This document shows, piece after piece, positions 39,869 to 49,035 of a stretch of 53,808 nt of DNA; position 1 is the first letter of the stretch; every line of letters starts with the position of its first letter. The DNA lies in NCBI GenBank assembly GCA_021769425.1, contig JAETSX010000026.1:1-53808 (forward strand), in the 5' to 3' direction. The notes under the pieces were generated by a model that saw only the letters and a list, made by a program, of their open reading frames with translations, ran no database searches and had not been told where the DNA came from. Both the position numbers and the translations under genes were made by a program. The stretch comes from Eubacterium sp. (lineage in GTDB: Bacteria; Bacillota; Clostridia; Lachnospirales; Lachnospiraceae).

Positions 39869-41575
39869 CTACGGAACGTCAAAGATCCGCTTTAAGACCT
39901 CTTCCGCGCCCATATTCCGGATGCCCTCTTCATCAGTAAGCGCCTGCGGGCTCCAACGCATCTGGCTGGAATTTGCCAGGTAGGAGGCGCTTCTTGTACA
40001 GTCCGGAAACTTCCGATACCAGTCCGGATAATAAGCGCTCATATAAGATTCCGCCAATTCCACCGCCTGGCTTTTTCTTCCGTCCGGCAAGCTGGTTCCG
40101 CACAGCAGGACGCCCGGAGGGCTTGCATGAAGCAGCACAACGCTTCCATCCCTGCACATTCCCAGGGAAATCCACACATGGCCTTTCATGCTCATAATAT
40201 CCCCCGGCTTCCAGTCTGTCACAGAATAAAAAGGCGCATAGCTTCCAAAGCCTCTCTTTGCAAAGCTTTCCGCCATCCCTCCGGCCTTCTCCACATATCC
40301 TGCCTTGCCGCTTACGCTTTCCAGCACATTATATACCACAAAACCCACATAGCCGGAACAGTCCAGTCCGTCATGTATCTGATAACGGGTATTCTGATAA
40401 TTATAGGAACTGTCCTGCATTTCATAAAAGGCCCTCCAGCGCGGGCTCTCCCCTATGCTCACGGCTTCTATACCAGCGCCGGTATCCGCTTCATTCCATC
40501 CTCCGCCCCACACATACATGGTATGCCCAAGAGGAATTTTCGCAGTGAGCAAAAGATTCAGCAGGGTTCGTTTTCCCGGCTGCGCCGTGGTCTGGGGCTG
40601 CATCTTTTTTACCATTTTGCTTCTCACTTTGCTGGCTTTTCCATAAGCCTTTTTCCCGCTGATGATTTTATAAGCCTTCACCCTGATATAATATTTTTTC
40701 CCTTCCCGCAGGTTTTTCAGAGTAATAGAAACTGTTTGGTTTTTAGAAACCGTTCTTTTTTTCAGATTTTTTTTAAAACCGGAATCTGCGGCGTATTCCA
40801 ACACATAGCCGTCCGCCTCCCGCTGCCTTTTCCAGGATACGGTAAGCTGGCCGGGAGAGGGACTTTTAACAGAAATAATTTTTGCCGTCTCCGGAACAAC
40901 CTGGATAGAAACCGTTTTTTTGGCAGTCTTATAATCTTTGTTGCCGGCAGTAACGGTAATTGCCGTTTTCCCGCACTTCTGGACGGTCACCCTTCCTTTG
41001 CCGCTGACCCTTGCCACTTTAGGGTTACTGCTTTTGAATTTCATAGGGCATCTGGCAGAAGCCCCAAGGGAAAAAGCTTTGCTTTTATAAGGTTTAACAT
41101 AAGAAGTTTTCGCTGTCTTCAGTCTTGCGGTTCCCTTTTTCACCGTAAGCTTAATGATTTTGGAAGCTTCTGCATATTGATCCGTAGCTGAAGCATGGAT
41201 CACAATTTGGGCGGTTCCTGCTCCCACAATCGTCACCTGGCCCGTGGATTGGTTCACTTTCGCTACTTTCGTGTTTTGGCTGCTAAAGCTTAATATGCCG
41301 CCATCCGATCTGGCTTCTAAAAAGAAAGGGGGATCCCCCATCTCTTTCAATAAATCAGCGGCTTCGATTGTCTGGGCTTCCTTTTTCGATGCAGACGGCA
41401 AAACGGAAGGTTCCGATGGCGTGACGTCCAGACCGGCCGAAACAGGATATACAAACGGCCGAACCTCCCGGCCGGCAGAGCCTTTGGCAAAACTCTGAAT
41501 GGCTGCTGAGGGCAGAAATAAAACGGAACACAATATCAGTGACAGCAAAATCCATGTATGTTTCTTATTCTTCAT
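39869..41575 (-). CDS. Secreted Ig-like/fibronectin/NlpC-P60 cell-wall protein
   Basis: A 568-residue exported protein. A signal peptide (1-31) is followed by a Big_2-like module (about 70-147), a second one (about 150-228), a fibronectin type III-like module (about 232-325) and a C-terminal NlpC/P60 cysteine peptidase domain (about 335-520). The catalytic set is Cys406 in LDCSGYVG, His466 in KGHVWISLG and probably His483 in VLLHAS. It should hydrolyse peptidoglycan peptides. The hairpin element at 41600-41668 lies 25 nt before the ATG and so within the leader, between a possible -10 (TATACT, 41690-41695) and the gene. Confidence 0.85.
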   Translation of the reverse strand: MKNKKHTWILLSLILCSVLFLPSAAIQSFAKGSAGREVRPFVYPVSAGLDVTPSEPSVLPSASKKEAQTIEAADLLKEMGDPPFFLEARSDGGILSFSSQNTKVAKVNQSTGQVTIVGAGTAQIVIHASATDQYAEASKIIKLTVKKGTARLKTAKTSYVKPYKSKAFSLGASARCPMKFKSSNPKVARVSGKGRVTVQKCGKTAITVTAGNKDYKTAKKTVSIQVVPETAKIISVKSPSPGQLTVSWKRQREADGYVLEYAADSGFKKNLKKRTVSKNQTVSITLKNLREGKKYYIRVKAYKIISGKKAYGKASKVRSKMVKKMQPQTTAQPGKRTLLNLLLTAKIPLGHTMYVWGGGWNEADTGAGIEAVSIGESPRWRAFYEMQDSSYNYQNTRYQIHDGLDCSGYVGFVVYNVLESVSGKAGYVEKAGGMAESFAKRGFGSYAPFYSVTDWKPGDIMSMKGHVWISLGMCRDGSVVLLHASPPGVLLCGTSLPDGRKSQAVELAESYMSAYYPDWYRKFPDCTRSASYLANSSQMRWSPQALTDEEGIRNMGAEEVLKRIFDVP

Positions 41576-41599
41576 ATGTCTCCTTTCTGTCAGACATTT

Positions 41600-41668
41600 G
41601 CCAAATCATTTGCTTTTTTCTCAAAGCCGTGAAAGCTCTGCCGGCAAATGATTTCGCTCACGGGTATA
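41600..41668 (-). repeat. Dispersed hairpin element, copy B
   Basis: On the minus strand: TATACCCGTGAGC, stem GCGAAATCATTTGC (41644-41657), a loop with GGCTTTGAG and an A-run, then GCAAATGATTTGGC (41600-41613). It matches copy A at 129-199 across about 70 bp, including loop bases. It ends 24 nt before the start codon of the NlpC/P60 gene, so it would be transcribed in the leader if the promoter near 41690 is used. Confidence 0.75.
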
Positions 41669-41782
41669 ACATTCCCTTACAGGTTCCATAAGTATACCAC
41701 AATACCGACACCCCGAAAACAGCAATTTTCCTCCAATTGCAAAAATGCGGAAAAGAACTGCAAAAACTGCCTCTCACAGACC

Positions 41783-41810
41783 TTGTAAAATTTTCCCAAA
41801 AGGGTATAAT
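41783..41810 (+). promoter_or_regulatory. Promoter of the 86-residue protein
   Basis: TTGTAA (41783-41788) and TATAAT (41805-41810) are 16 nt apart, about 50 nt before the start codon. Confidence 0.6.
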
Positions 41811-41864
41811 AAACAACAGAAGCAATATCCTAAATTAGCCAGCACAAAGGAGAGGGGAACTTCT

Positions 41865-42125
41865 ATGAAACAGACACAGGAAATCCAAATGACCTATTCC
41901 GGCTTGCTGCCGCAGAAGGACGGGAGTAAAATTGTACGGGTGGTTTTTGAGCGGGGCAAAGATTTTGCGGAAGGGACTGTCCCCTCCGGCAAAATGGAAA
42001 AGTCCTCCGGCTTTACGCCGGAAGAATTAGAACAATTGAGCAACTATCTGGTTCAGAACGGGGATGATATTCTCGCGAAAGCAAAAGAGGTGAATCCCCT
42101 GCGGAATTGGATGAAGAAAAAATAA
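41865..42125 (+). CDS. Small conserved-looking protein of unknown function
   Basis: An 86-residue soluble protein with no recognised family. It begins MKQTQEIQMTYSGLLPQKDG and ends in a basic helix NPLRNWMKKK; a beta-rich first half (IVRVVFERGKDFAEGTVP) is followed by a helical FTPEELEQLSNYL. The start is set by AAAGGAGAGG, 10 nt before the ATG; an upstream ATG at 41745 lies in the promoter region. It has a good promoter of its own and no close neighbour on its strand. Confidence 0.7.
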   Translation: MKQTQEIQMTYSGLLPQKDGSKIVRVVFERGKDFAEGTVPSGKMEKSSGFTPEELEQLSNYLVQNGDDILAKAKEVNPLRNWMKKK

Positions 42126-42184
42126 ATAATACTCCGGCGGTTAATTATGGCAGCAGATTAAGCAGAACAAACCTCCATCCGATT

Positions 42185-42313
42185 AGAAATTGCATTATTG
42201 CTTTGCATGATCCGTGCCGGTGCAAGGCAAAATTTCGGCGGCGATGCGGTTTGATCGACCAGAAATTTCAATGCCGCAACGGTGCAAAGCAGGCAAGCAA
42301 ACGTACCATTTCT
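42185..42313. repeat. 129-bp imperfect palindrome
   Basis: The arms pair AGAAAT...TTGCTT...CCG.TGC...AAATTTC on both sides, with a small central stem (CGAT with ATCG around 42242-42257). It lies between two convergent genes and has no reading frame of note. It begins 41 nt after the shared TACTCCGGCGGTTAA motif at 42130-42144. It could serve both genes as a bidirectional terminator or be another dispersed structured repeat. Confidence 0.55.
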
Positions 42314-42337
42314 GGCCGGACGGAATACTGGTAACTG

Positions 42338-42855
42338 CTAAAACTCCTTTTTCTCCATAATGCCGACACTGATTCTTGCTGACAGCAGCAGGAGAACCAT
42401 TGCCAATGCCATTGCGGCTGCAACTACAACGCCCCAGCTCCATTCCGCCGCGGCGTCTAACAGGACCGCCAGGTTCCAATCAACGTTCATAATATCCGCA
42501 GCCTTTCCCGCAAAAATGCATACGGCAAACACTGCGCCTACCGCTGCAATGGATGCAATTCTGCCTTTTTCTCCGCCGAATTTAAGCTGAAAAGGAATCA
42601 TCATTGCCAGCAGTATCAGGATCACCGGAAGCACTTCAACTGCAATCAGCAGAGTATCCCGGGCTGAAGCAATCTTTCTCACTTCCCCTGCGATCACAGC
42701 AACCAGAACAGAAAACAGCCAGCAGCTTCCGCCCATAATCATGCCGAACCCGTATTGGCAACGACGGCCAGCATGACGGCAATAAATCCAATGGTGGAGA
42801 AAAACTTCTTCTGGTTTATCATAAGCTTCATATCTTTAATCATTAATCCTTTCAT
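42338..42855 (-). pseudogene. ABC-2 transporter permease, internally deleted and frameshifted
   Basis: The gene starts at 42855 (GGAAGG ribosome site), 16 nt after the ATPase stop, and reads MKGLMIKDMKLMINQKKFFS, typical of small ABC-2 permeases, for about 38 codons to a stop in GSA-TGA. The rest resumes in another frame as YGFGMIMGGSCWLFS and continues with several membrane segments to 42338. Intact relatives have about 60-70 residues between these parts, ending in an EKY.FG-like stretch. So a central deletion fused the two halves out of frame. The tail could be translated from ATGs at 42742 but would lack the first membrane segments. Confidence 0.75.
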
Positions 42856-42871
42856 CACTTTCACCTTCCTT

Positions 42872-43726
42872 TCACGCCTCTCCGCGTATCATCATGGTAA
42901 TCACTTCATCCACCGTTCCCTTCTCAATTACAGCCTGGGGATAATTTTCCAGATAATACTTTCTCTGGTTCGTCAGGCAGCTATATCCAAAGCTTTCTCT
43001 TTTCCGGCGCAGAATATATTGCTTATCCAGTTCTACATACTGGCTGCTGTTTACTTTTATTAAGGCATAATCGCTCAGCAGCACATCGGTATCTTCATGA
43101 AGAATCATTTTTCCCTCATGTATCATATAAAGATCGTCACACAAATTCTCCAAATCTCCGGAAATATGAGAACTAATCAAAATAGAACGCTCTTCTTCTG
43201 CTTCCATATATTCCCGCAGCAGCTCCAGCAGTTCATCTCTGGCAACCACATCAAGCCCCACGGTAGGCTCATCCAGAATCAGCAGCTTTGCCTGATGGGA
43301 AATGGCTGCAAGCACCTTCAGCTTCGCCTTCATTCCTGTGGAAAATTCTTTGATTTTCTTATCCAGCGGCAATCCGAACCGCTGCACCTGCATCATGAAA
43401 AAATCCCTGTCAAAGGCGTCATAAAGATTTGCCAGCACCGGAATAATATCATGGATATCCAGATATCCGCTGAATCCGGAATCTGACAGAACCACTCCCA
43501 GCTTCTGTTTATCCTTTACCGAAAATTCCTCCACATCCTTGCCGAACACTTCCACTTTCCCGCCGTCTCTGTGAATCAATCCCAAAATCGCCTTAAAGGT
43601 CGTGCTCTTACCTGCGCCGTTTTGTCCCACCAGCCCGGTAACACAGCCTGGCTTAACCTCCATAGAGCAGTTCAGGGTAAAATCCTCATATTTCTTCACC
43701 AAACCCTCAATTTTCAACATGTTCAT
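42872..43726 (-). CDS. ABC transporter ATPase of the YtrB/BcrA type
   Basis: A 284-residue nucleotide-binding subunit: Walker A GQNGAGKST (about 34-42), Q-loop region, signature FSTGMKAKL, Walker B LLILDEPTVGLD and the H-loop ISSHISGDLE. The C-terminal region of about 70 residues is the type found with GntR-controlled exporters. The start overlaps the GntR stop by 4 nt (ATGA). Its own membrane partner downstream is broken, so the exporter is probably non-functional unless another permease substitutes. Confidence 0.92.
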   Translation of the reverse strand: MNMLKIEGLVKKYEDFTLNCSMEVKPGCVTGLVGQNGAGKSTTFKAILGLIHRDGGKVEVFGKDVEEFSVKDKQKLGVVLSDSGFSGYLDIHDIIPVLANLYDAFDRDFFMMQVQRFGLPLDKKIKEFSTGMKAKLKVLAAISHQAKLLILDEPTVGLDVVARDELLELLREYMEAEEERSILISSHISGDLENLCDDLYMIHEGKMILHEDTDVLLSDYALIKVNSSQYVELDKQYILRRKRESFGYSCLTNQRKYYLENYPQAVIEKGTVDEVITMMIRGEA

Positions 43727-44094
43727 CCCTCCAAAATCAATTCAAACAAACTCCTGATGTCCTCATCGCTGATTCCATATCTTCTGCCTTTTGTAATTGC
43801 CAGTTCCAAATCTGCCTCCAGTTCCTTCTTCTGTTCCTCTAAAAGAAGTTCCTTGTTGGTTGCGGCTACATAAGTCCCTTTTCCATGGACGGTTACCGTA
43901 AAACCTTCCTCCTCCAGGCTGTCATATGCTTTCTTCACCGTCAAAGCGCTGATTTTCAATTCTTTTGACAGGGCACGGACAGAAGGCAGATTATCATTCT
44001 CTTTCAGCTCCCCATTGCGGATCAGAACCTTAATCTGATCCACAATCTGCTCATAAATGGGAACCATCAGGGAACCATTTATAATGATATTCAT
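43723..44094 (-). CDS. GntR-family regulator, YtrA subfamily
   Basis: A 123-residue repressor. The winged helix (about 8-75: PIYEQIVDQIKVLIRNGEL, then LPSVRALSKELKISALTVKKAYDSLEEEG) is followed by a short C-terminal helical segment, as in YtrA-type regulators that control a linked ABC exporter, often induced by cell-wall antibiotics. The start at 44094 follows AAGGAGG; the ATG at 44139 lies inside the operator and is rejected. It is the first gene of the operon and overlaps the ATPase gene. Confidence 0.92.
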   Translation of the reverse strand: MNIIINGSLMVPIYEQIVDQIKVLIRNGELKENDNLPSVRALSKELKISALTVKKAYDSLEEEGFTVTVHGKGTYVAATNKELLLEEQKKELEADLELAITKGRRYGISDEDIRSLFELILEG

Positions 44095-44116
44095 TGTTTG
44101 CTTTCCTCCTTGTTGT

Positions 44117-44165
44117 AAACAGTATATAACAGCATTCAACTGTTGTCAAGTGTTATATACTGTTT
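44117..44165 (-). promoter_or_regulatory. Promoter and operator of the GntR/ABC operon
   Basis: A perfect promoter, TTGACA (44144-44149) and TATACT (44121-44126) with a 17-nt spacer, is bracketed by a perfect 15-bp inverted repeat: AAACAGTATATAACA (44117-44131) and TGTTATATACTGTTT (44151-44165), 19 nt apart. One arm covers the -10, the other lies just upstream of the -35. This is a strong autorepression arrangement. Confidence 0.85.
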
Positions 44166-44305
44166 ATTTTGAAAACTGACGTTTCACACAGGTATCTTCT
44201 CTGTGTCTTCTCAGAGGCATACCATTATGACTTGGAAAAATAAAAGTCTCTGTTCTATTGACAAAAAAGCAAGGTAATTGTATGAATGATTTGAAACAGA
44301 CATAA

Positions 44306-44330
44306 CAGGGGCATGACAAACATGCCCCTG
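44306..44330 (-). terminator. Terminator-like hairpin after the BspA-like gene
   Basis: A perfect 10-bp stem (CAGGGGCATG with CATGCCCCTG) with a 5-nt loop lies 44 nt past the stop. The following minus-strand tract (TTATGTCTGTTT) is only moderately T-rich. Confidence 0.6.
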
Positions 44331-44373
44331 CAAGCAAGGATTCTTATGTAAATGACATTGCTTCCCAACGCCG

Positions 44374-47300
44374 TCACTTCACCACTGTTATTTTCATCCT
44401 TGCCTTTTTCCCATTATAGGTCTTCACCGTGATAATGGCGGTTCCCTTTTTCTTTGCGGTTATTTTCCCGGTAGAGGAAACCGACGCCACGGATTTTTTA
44501 CTGGAGGAATAGGTTAGCTTATTGCTGACGGTTCCTTTCGGGAACTTCGCCCGAATCTGAAACTTCCATCCAACCCTTATTGTTTTTCTCTTTGCATTCA
44601 GTTCAATCTTTGCAGGCTTCTTTTTCACAGAAATCTGCACCAACGCCTTTTTCCCATTGGAGGATTCTATGATGACCTTTGAAGAGCCCGCTTTTTTCGC
44701 AGTGATTTTCCCTTTTGCGCTTACCGTTACCCTATTGTTGGAAGCCGTAAATTTCAGCTTCTTGTCGGAAGCGTTTGCTGGCTGGACAGACGCTTTCAAT
44801 GCATACGTTTCCCCTACGCCCAAGGTCAGTTTTTTCACGCTTGCTTTTACGCTTGTCACCGCACACTTCTTTTCATTCTTATTAGGAACAGAAGGTTTGG
44901 AATCTTCTGAATCATCGGAATCCGGCTTTTCGTTGTTGTTAACAGGAGGTTTCGGCTTTGTATTGTTCCCATTTTCAGTTCCCGGCTTCGTACTAGTTCC
45001 GTCTCCCGGCTTTGTATCAGTTCCATCTCCTGGCTTTGTATCAGTTCCATCTCCAGAATCTGGTTTCCCCTGATTGGTCAAAGTTACCTGAATGCCTTCC
45101 CTTGTACAGAAGACCGAATTTCCGCCCTCGTCTGTCACGGTAAGTTTGCAAGACAGCGCTGCATCCCCTTCTGTTTTCTGGAAAGCTGTCTTCAAATTTT
45201 CAAAAGACAGCGAAATCTGGCTGCGCCCCGGGCTTAAGGTTTTCTTTTCTGAATAGACCGCTGCCGGCGCGCCGTCTTTCTCAAAAAATTCTACGGTGAG
45301 CGTCACAGCTTTATCTGCCGCATCGTTTAACACCACCTCCGCTGTTGCTGTTCCGCTGAGGTTGTTTTCCCCGTCACAAGAAGCCTCTGCCTCCAGGCTT
45401 ACGGCTTTCAGTGGATTTTCCCTCTCGCCTGCAAGGAAAGAACTTTCAATCTTGCCATCCTGCAGGGCAACCTGCTGCCCATCCAGTGAAACCGTTTCCT
45501 GCCCTGGGGCCTCAATAGAAATCTCGTTGTTTTCCCCAAGGGAAACAACCGCATTGCTCCCTGCTGTCTCCACGGTCCGCTCCATCCCCTGGGAATTTAC
45601 CACTGTAAACGCGGCTGCCTCTCCTTCCCCGGGATTAGATTCCAGTTCCAGGACAAGGCCGCTGTCCTGGGATTCCCCCGCCTTCACCTGTAAATCTGCA
45701 TTTTCATCTGGGGAAGTAATTTCTGCAAAGTAATCCTCCGTTGCCAGATAAAATGTAACGGAATCCGGGCTGGCCGTCTCGGCCTCTCCTTCCGGCACAT
45801 CTGCCGTAACCTGATAGTCCCCCTTTGGCAGCACAAAGCTTCGGATGCCGGAAAACACATCCTCCTCTGCCCCAAAAGGCTTCTGTTCATATGCCCCTTC
45901 AATCTCATCCGGCGCCTTTCCCTCCTGGTTGTTCACCGTGCCAAACTCCTTATCTATGGAAAGGTAAAGGGAATTATCTCCCTCCATGTTGTGAAGCTCT
46001 ATCCCGGACATGGCAGCGGCAACCTCCGAGTATTCCAGGTAAGAAGCATAGTAATAACCCTCATAGGAAATGCCGCTGAAATCTTTTTTCACAATCAATG
46101 TCTGCAAGGCGGCAGGCTTGTTGCAGTCATACACTTTTATCTGAAAATCCCCGTTTTCCGCCTGTTCCACAGAAACCGGAATCAGCGCATGGCCCCTGAA
46201 ATCAGAATAAACCGCAAGCACCAGGGGCTCTGCCTTGGAATCTGCCCGCAGCCCGCCGGAACGTTCAAAGGCCTCCACCTTGTGGACCAGGCCCTCGTAA
46301 TCCTCAAGGTTCCTGCTAAAGAGGCCGCCACACCCAGCCAAAGAAGTTTTGTACTGGGAAATCTGGTACGCCTCGATCAATTTTGTCAGCGACGCATCCT
46401 TGCTCCCTGGAGCGGCAATCTGGTATAGATTCCCCGCAGAGCCGCCGTATTGGGAAATGGGGAACTGCTGCGGGTTTTCATAAAATTCAAGGGTAGTCCC
46501 CGCCATGCCGTAACAGGAGCCCAGCCACTTCTTATTAATCGCATAGTAATAGGTCCCTGACACGATGCTGTCCAGCACATCCACGAACCTCTGCCTTGGA
46601 ATACGGTAGCCATTGGAATACCCAAAGGAACCCGCACTGTTGGTGAAGGAGTAATGGTCCTGCCTTTCTGTGTAAAACCGGTCCAGGCCCAGAAGAGGCA
46701 GGCTGTTCCATACTCCGCCAAGGCCATCCCAGGCGGACTGGGACTTGCGGTAACAAAGAGTCAGGCCACTGCCGCTATCTGCAAAACTGTCAGGAGCCCA
46801 TTCGTTTGGGACGGGGCCGTAAAAATACACCCGCTCCAGGGCAGCATTCCCGGCAAAGGCCTGCGCCCCCAGGGTATGGACTGTGCTTGGGATATTGACG
46901 GCACGAAGGCTGGTGCAGTCCCGGAACGCTCCCCTTCGGATTTCCGACACTGTCTCCGGTAAAATACAGTCAGCCATCCCGCTGCAGCCTGCGAAAACTT
47001 CTTCGTCCAGGACAGCCAGCTTATTTCCCAATGTGGCGTTTGTCAAAGACACGCACCCCGAAAAAGCGCCTGACCCGATAGAAGAAACCTTTTCCAGGGT
47101 AAGCCTGCCTTTCATTGCCACGTCATTCTGGAAGGCTCTAGCTCCAATCACTTCTGCGGAAGCAAAATCGCAGAATACCAAAGCCCCGCAATCCGAAAAG
47201 GCATAATCCCCAATCCGCCGCAAAGGCGCGTCTGCCTCTAACCGCAGAAGCTTCCCGCCGCCGGAAAAAGCGTAATCTCCAATCCCGGCAATTCCTTTGC

Positions 47301-48975
47301 TTTCCACGGTCTGAATCTCGCCTATATATCCGCTCCAGGGAGCTGGTTCATCCTGGGAAAAATCGGGCATTTCCCCAGTTCCCGTAAAAATTATGCGCCC
47401 CTTATCCCCTTCGTATTTCCAGGAAATGCCGTCAAACTCCCCCTCCTCCTGGGAATTGTTTTCCGGATCCCAGTCTGCAAGCTGGAATGCTTTCCAGGTT
47501 TCTGCATCCCATCCCGCGGAAGCGGGCGAACGGTAGATAATCAGATTGGCTGCGTTTTCCGTTATGCTGTCCCATCCATAAGTGGGGGCATCCCCTGGAA
47601 AATAGATGGATTTCAGCTTTTTATTTTTCTCAATTACAGAACTATTCAGTTTGGAAATTGCTTTCGGCATATACAGCTCTTCCAGGTACGACGCCCCCGA
47701 AATTGCCCATGTGGAAATCTTTGTCACGGTATCCAGAATGTGGTATTCCTTTTCCGGCTTTGCAGACGCATAGGTGTATAAAATGGTATGGTCTTTGCTG
47801 TAAAGAACGTTCTCCACCGCCTCAAAGAACTGGTTTTCTGAATTCACTGTGATGGTTTCCAATTTATTGGACTGGTAAAACACTGGGCCGCCCAGTTCAC
47901 TTACACCTTTTCCAAAAGAGACAGTCTGCAAAGAACTGCAATAACTGAATGCCTGGACTCCTACTTTCTCCACTCCATCTGGAACGTTCACTCCGCTTAA
48001 ATAATGGCAATAGCAAAAAGCATAAGACCCAATCTCTTTTAAAGAAGATGGAAGCTGTATATTACTCATCCTGGCCTGGGAAAAAGCATTTGATCCGATG
48101 ATTTCCGCCCCTTCTGCAATCTTTAGGGTGCTGCCCGATTGGAAATTGTTATAGGCAGCAGCTAACACACGATTGAGTTTGCCCTCTTTTAGGCCGTACA
48201 GCACATCATCTATCACCCGGAAATTTACATTTTCCTCCGCAACCTGGATTTCTCTCAAATCGTTTGAACCATCCAGTATCCCATCCTTAATCTCCGTTAT
48301 GCCTTTGGACACAGTAAAAGTGACGAGACCAGTACTCCCAAAACATCCCTCTTTCAAAACTTTTACCGTATCAGGAATCGCAATTTCTTTTAATTCCCAA
48401 CAAGTACTAAATGCACTGATCCCTATGGATTCCAACCCATCATTTAACTGAACCTGATTGAGAGAAGGAAGATTATAAAAAGCCTGCTCTCCAATCTCTT
48501 TCAGTCCGCTTCCACAGGTTACCTTTTCCAGAAAAGAGCATTGATAAAAAGCAGATTTTCCGATTTTTTTCACACTGTTTGGAAACGCAATTTCCTTCAG
48601 GCTAGCGCATCCATAGAAAGCATATTCGCCAATAGAAGTAATCCCCTCTCCAATAGATACAGAGGTAATCATCCCTCGATATGCATACCATGGGGCAGTG
48701 TTTGAATCATAAAAGGTATAATCCGGAATATCCCCGGTTCCCGTCAAGGTCAGCCGGTAAGGTTTCCCCTGCTCCAAATCCCACTCTACTCCCTCATCCT
48801 TTGTCAGAGTACATGTAATATTTTCGCCGCACTTCTCTAGTTCCAGTGTATCGGGCAGTTCCGCAGGCAATTCCTCCGCCTTTACAATCTCTGTTCCCCC
48901 CACCGCCGTTGGAATCATGCCAAAGACCAATGCAAATACCAGGAATACGCTTGCTATTTTTCTAATTTTTCGCAT
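44374..48975 (-). CDS. BspA-like leucine-rich surface protein with a possible cysteine-enzyme domain and Ig-like repeats
   Basis: A 1533-residue exported protein. A signal peptide (about 1-34) is followed by many LRR_5/BspA repeats (about 70-480 and 560-760; pattern IGEYAFYGCASLKEIAFP). Residues about 790-1020 form a separate domain with GSCYGMA (Cys821), FRGHALIPV (His929) and VYDCNKP (Asp950, Asn952), which looks like a Cys-His-Asp(Asn) hydrolase. A beta-rich region follows, then a KPGDGTDT linker repeated in 24-bp units, and two Big_2 domains (about 1365-1533). No LPxTG motif ends the protein; the Ig-like domains may hold it at the wall. AAAGGAGGAAGG precedes the ATG. Confidence 0.85.
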   Translation of the reverse strand: MRKIRKIASVFLVFALVFGMIPTAVGGTEIVKAEELPAELPDTLELEKCGENITCTLTKDEGVEWDLEQGKPYRLTLTGTGDIPDYTFYDSNTAPWYAYRGMITSVSIGEGITSIGEYAFYGCASLKEIAFPNSVKKIGKSAFYQCSFLEKVTCGSGLKEIGEQAFYNLPSLNQVQLNDGLESIGISAFSTCWELKEIAIPDTVKVLKEGCFGSTGLVTFTVSKGITEIKDGILDGSNDLREIQVAEENVNFRVIDDVLYGLKEGKLNRVLAAAYNNFQSGSTLKIAEGAEIIGSNAFSQARMSNIQLPSSLKEIGSYAFCYCHYLSGVNVPDGVEKVGVQAFSYCSSLQTVSFGKGVSELGGPVFYQSNKLETITVNSENQFFEAVENVLYSKDHTILYTYASAKPEKEYHILDTVTKISTWAISGASYLEELYMPKAISKLNSSVIEKNKKLKSIYFPGDAPTYGWDSITENAANLIIYRSPASAGWDAETWKAFQLADWDPENNSQEEGEFDGISWKYEGDKGRIIFTGTGEMPDFSQDEPAPWSGYIGEIQTVESKGIAGIGDYAFSGGGKLLRLEADAPLRRIGDYAFSDCGALVFCDFASAEVIGARAFQNDVAMKGRLTLEKVSSIGSGAFSGCVSLTNATLGNKLAVLDEEVFAGCSGMADCILPETVSEIRRGAFRDCTSLRAVNIPSTVHTLGAQAFAGNAALERVYFYGPVPNEWAPDSFADSGSGLTLCYRKSQSAWDGLGGVWNSLPLLGLDRFYTERQDHYSFTNSAGSFGYSNGYRIPRQRFVDVLDSIVSGTYYYAINKKWLGSCYGMAGTTLEFYENPQQFPISQYGGSAGNLYQIAAPGSKDASLTKLIEAYQISQYKTSLAGCGGLFSRNLEDYEGLVHKVEAFERSGGLRADSKAEPLVLAVYSDFRGHALIPVSVEQAENGDFQIKVYDCNKPAALQTLIVKKDFSGISYEGYYYASYLEYSEVAAAMSGIELHNMEGDNSLYLSIDKEFGTVNNQEGKAPDEIEGAYEQKPFGAEEDVFSGIRSFVLPKGDYQVTADVPEGEAETASPDSVTFYLATEDYFAEITSPDENADLQVKAGESQDSGLVLELESNPGEGEAAAFTVVNSQGMERTVETAGSNAVVSLGENNEISIEAPGQETVSLDGQQVALQDGKIESSFLAGERENPLKAVSLEAEASCDGENNLSGTATAEVVLNDAADKAVTLTVEFFEKDGAPAAVYSEKKTLSPGRSQISLSFENLKTAFQKTEGDAALSCKLTVTDEGGNSVFCTREGIQVTLTNQGKPDSGDGTDTKPGDGTDTKPGDGTSTKPGTENGNNTKPKPPVNNNEKPDSDDSEDSKPSVPNKNEKKCAVTSVKASVKKLTLGVGETYALKASVQPANASDKKLKFTASNNRVTVSAKGKITAKKAGSSKVIIESSNGKKALVQISVKKKPAKIELNAKRKTIRVGWKFQIRAKFPKGTVSNKLTYSSSKKSVASVSSTGKITAKKKGTAIITVKTYNGKKARMKITVVK
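44981..45052 (-). repeat. Three in-frame 24-bp linker repeats in the BspA-like gene
   Basis: Units 44981-45004, 45005-45028 and 45029-45052 encode the 8-residue linker (D/S)TKPGDGT. The last two differ at one base. Confidence 0.85.
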
Positions 48976-49035
48976 GTTTTTCCTTCCTCCTTTTTCATTT
49001 CAAAATTTCACGTCCCTGCTTTGCTGTTAGTTAAA

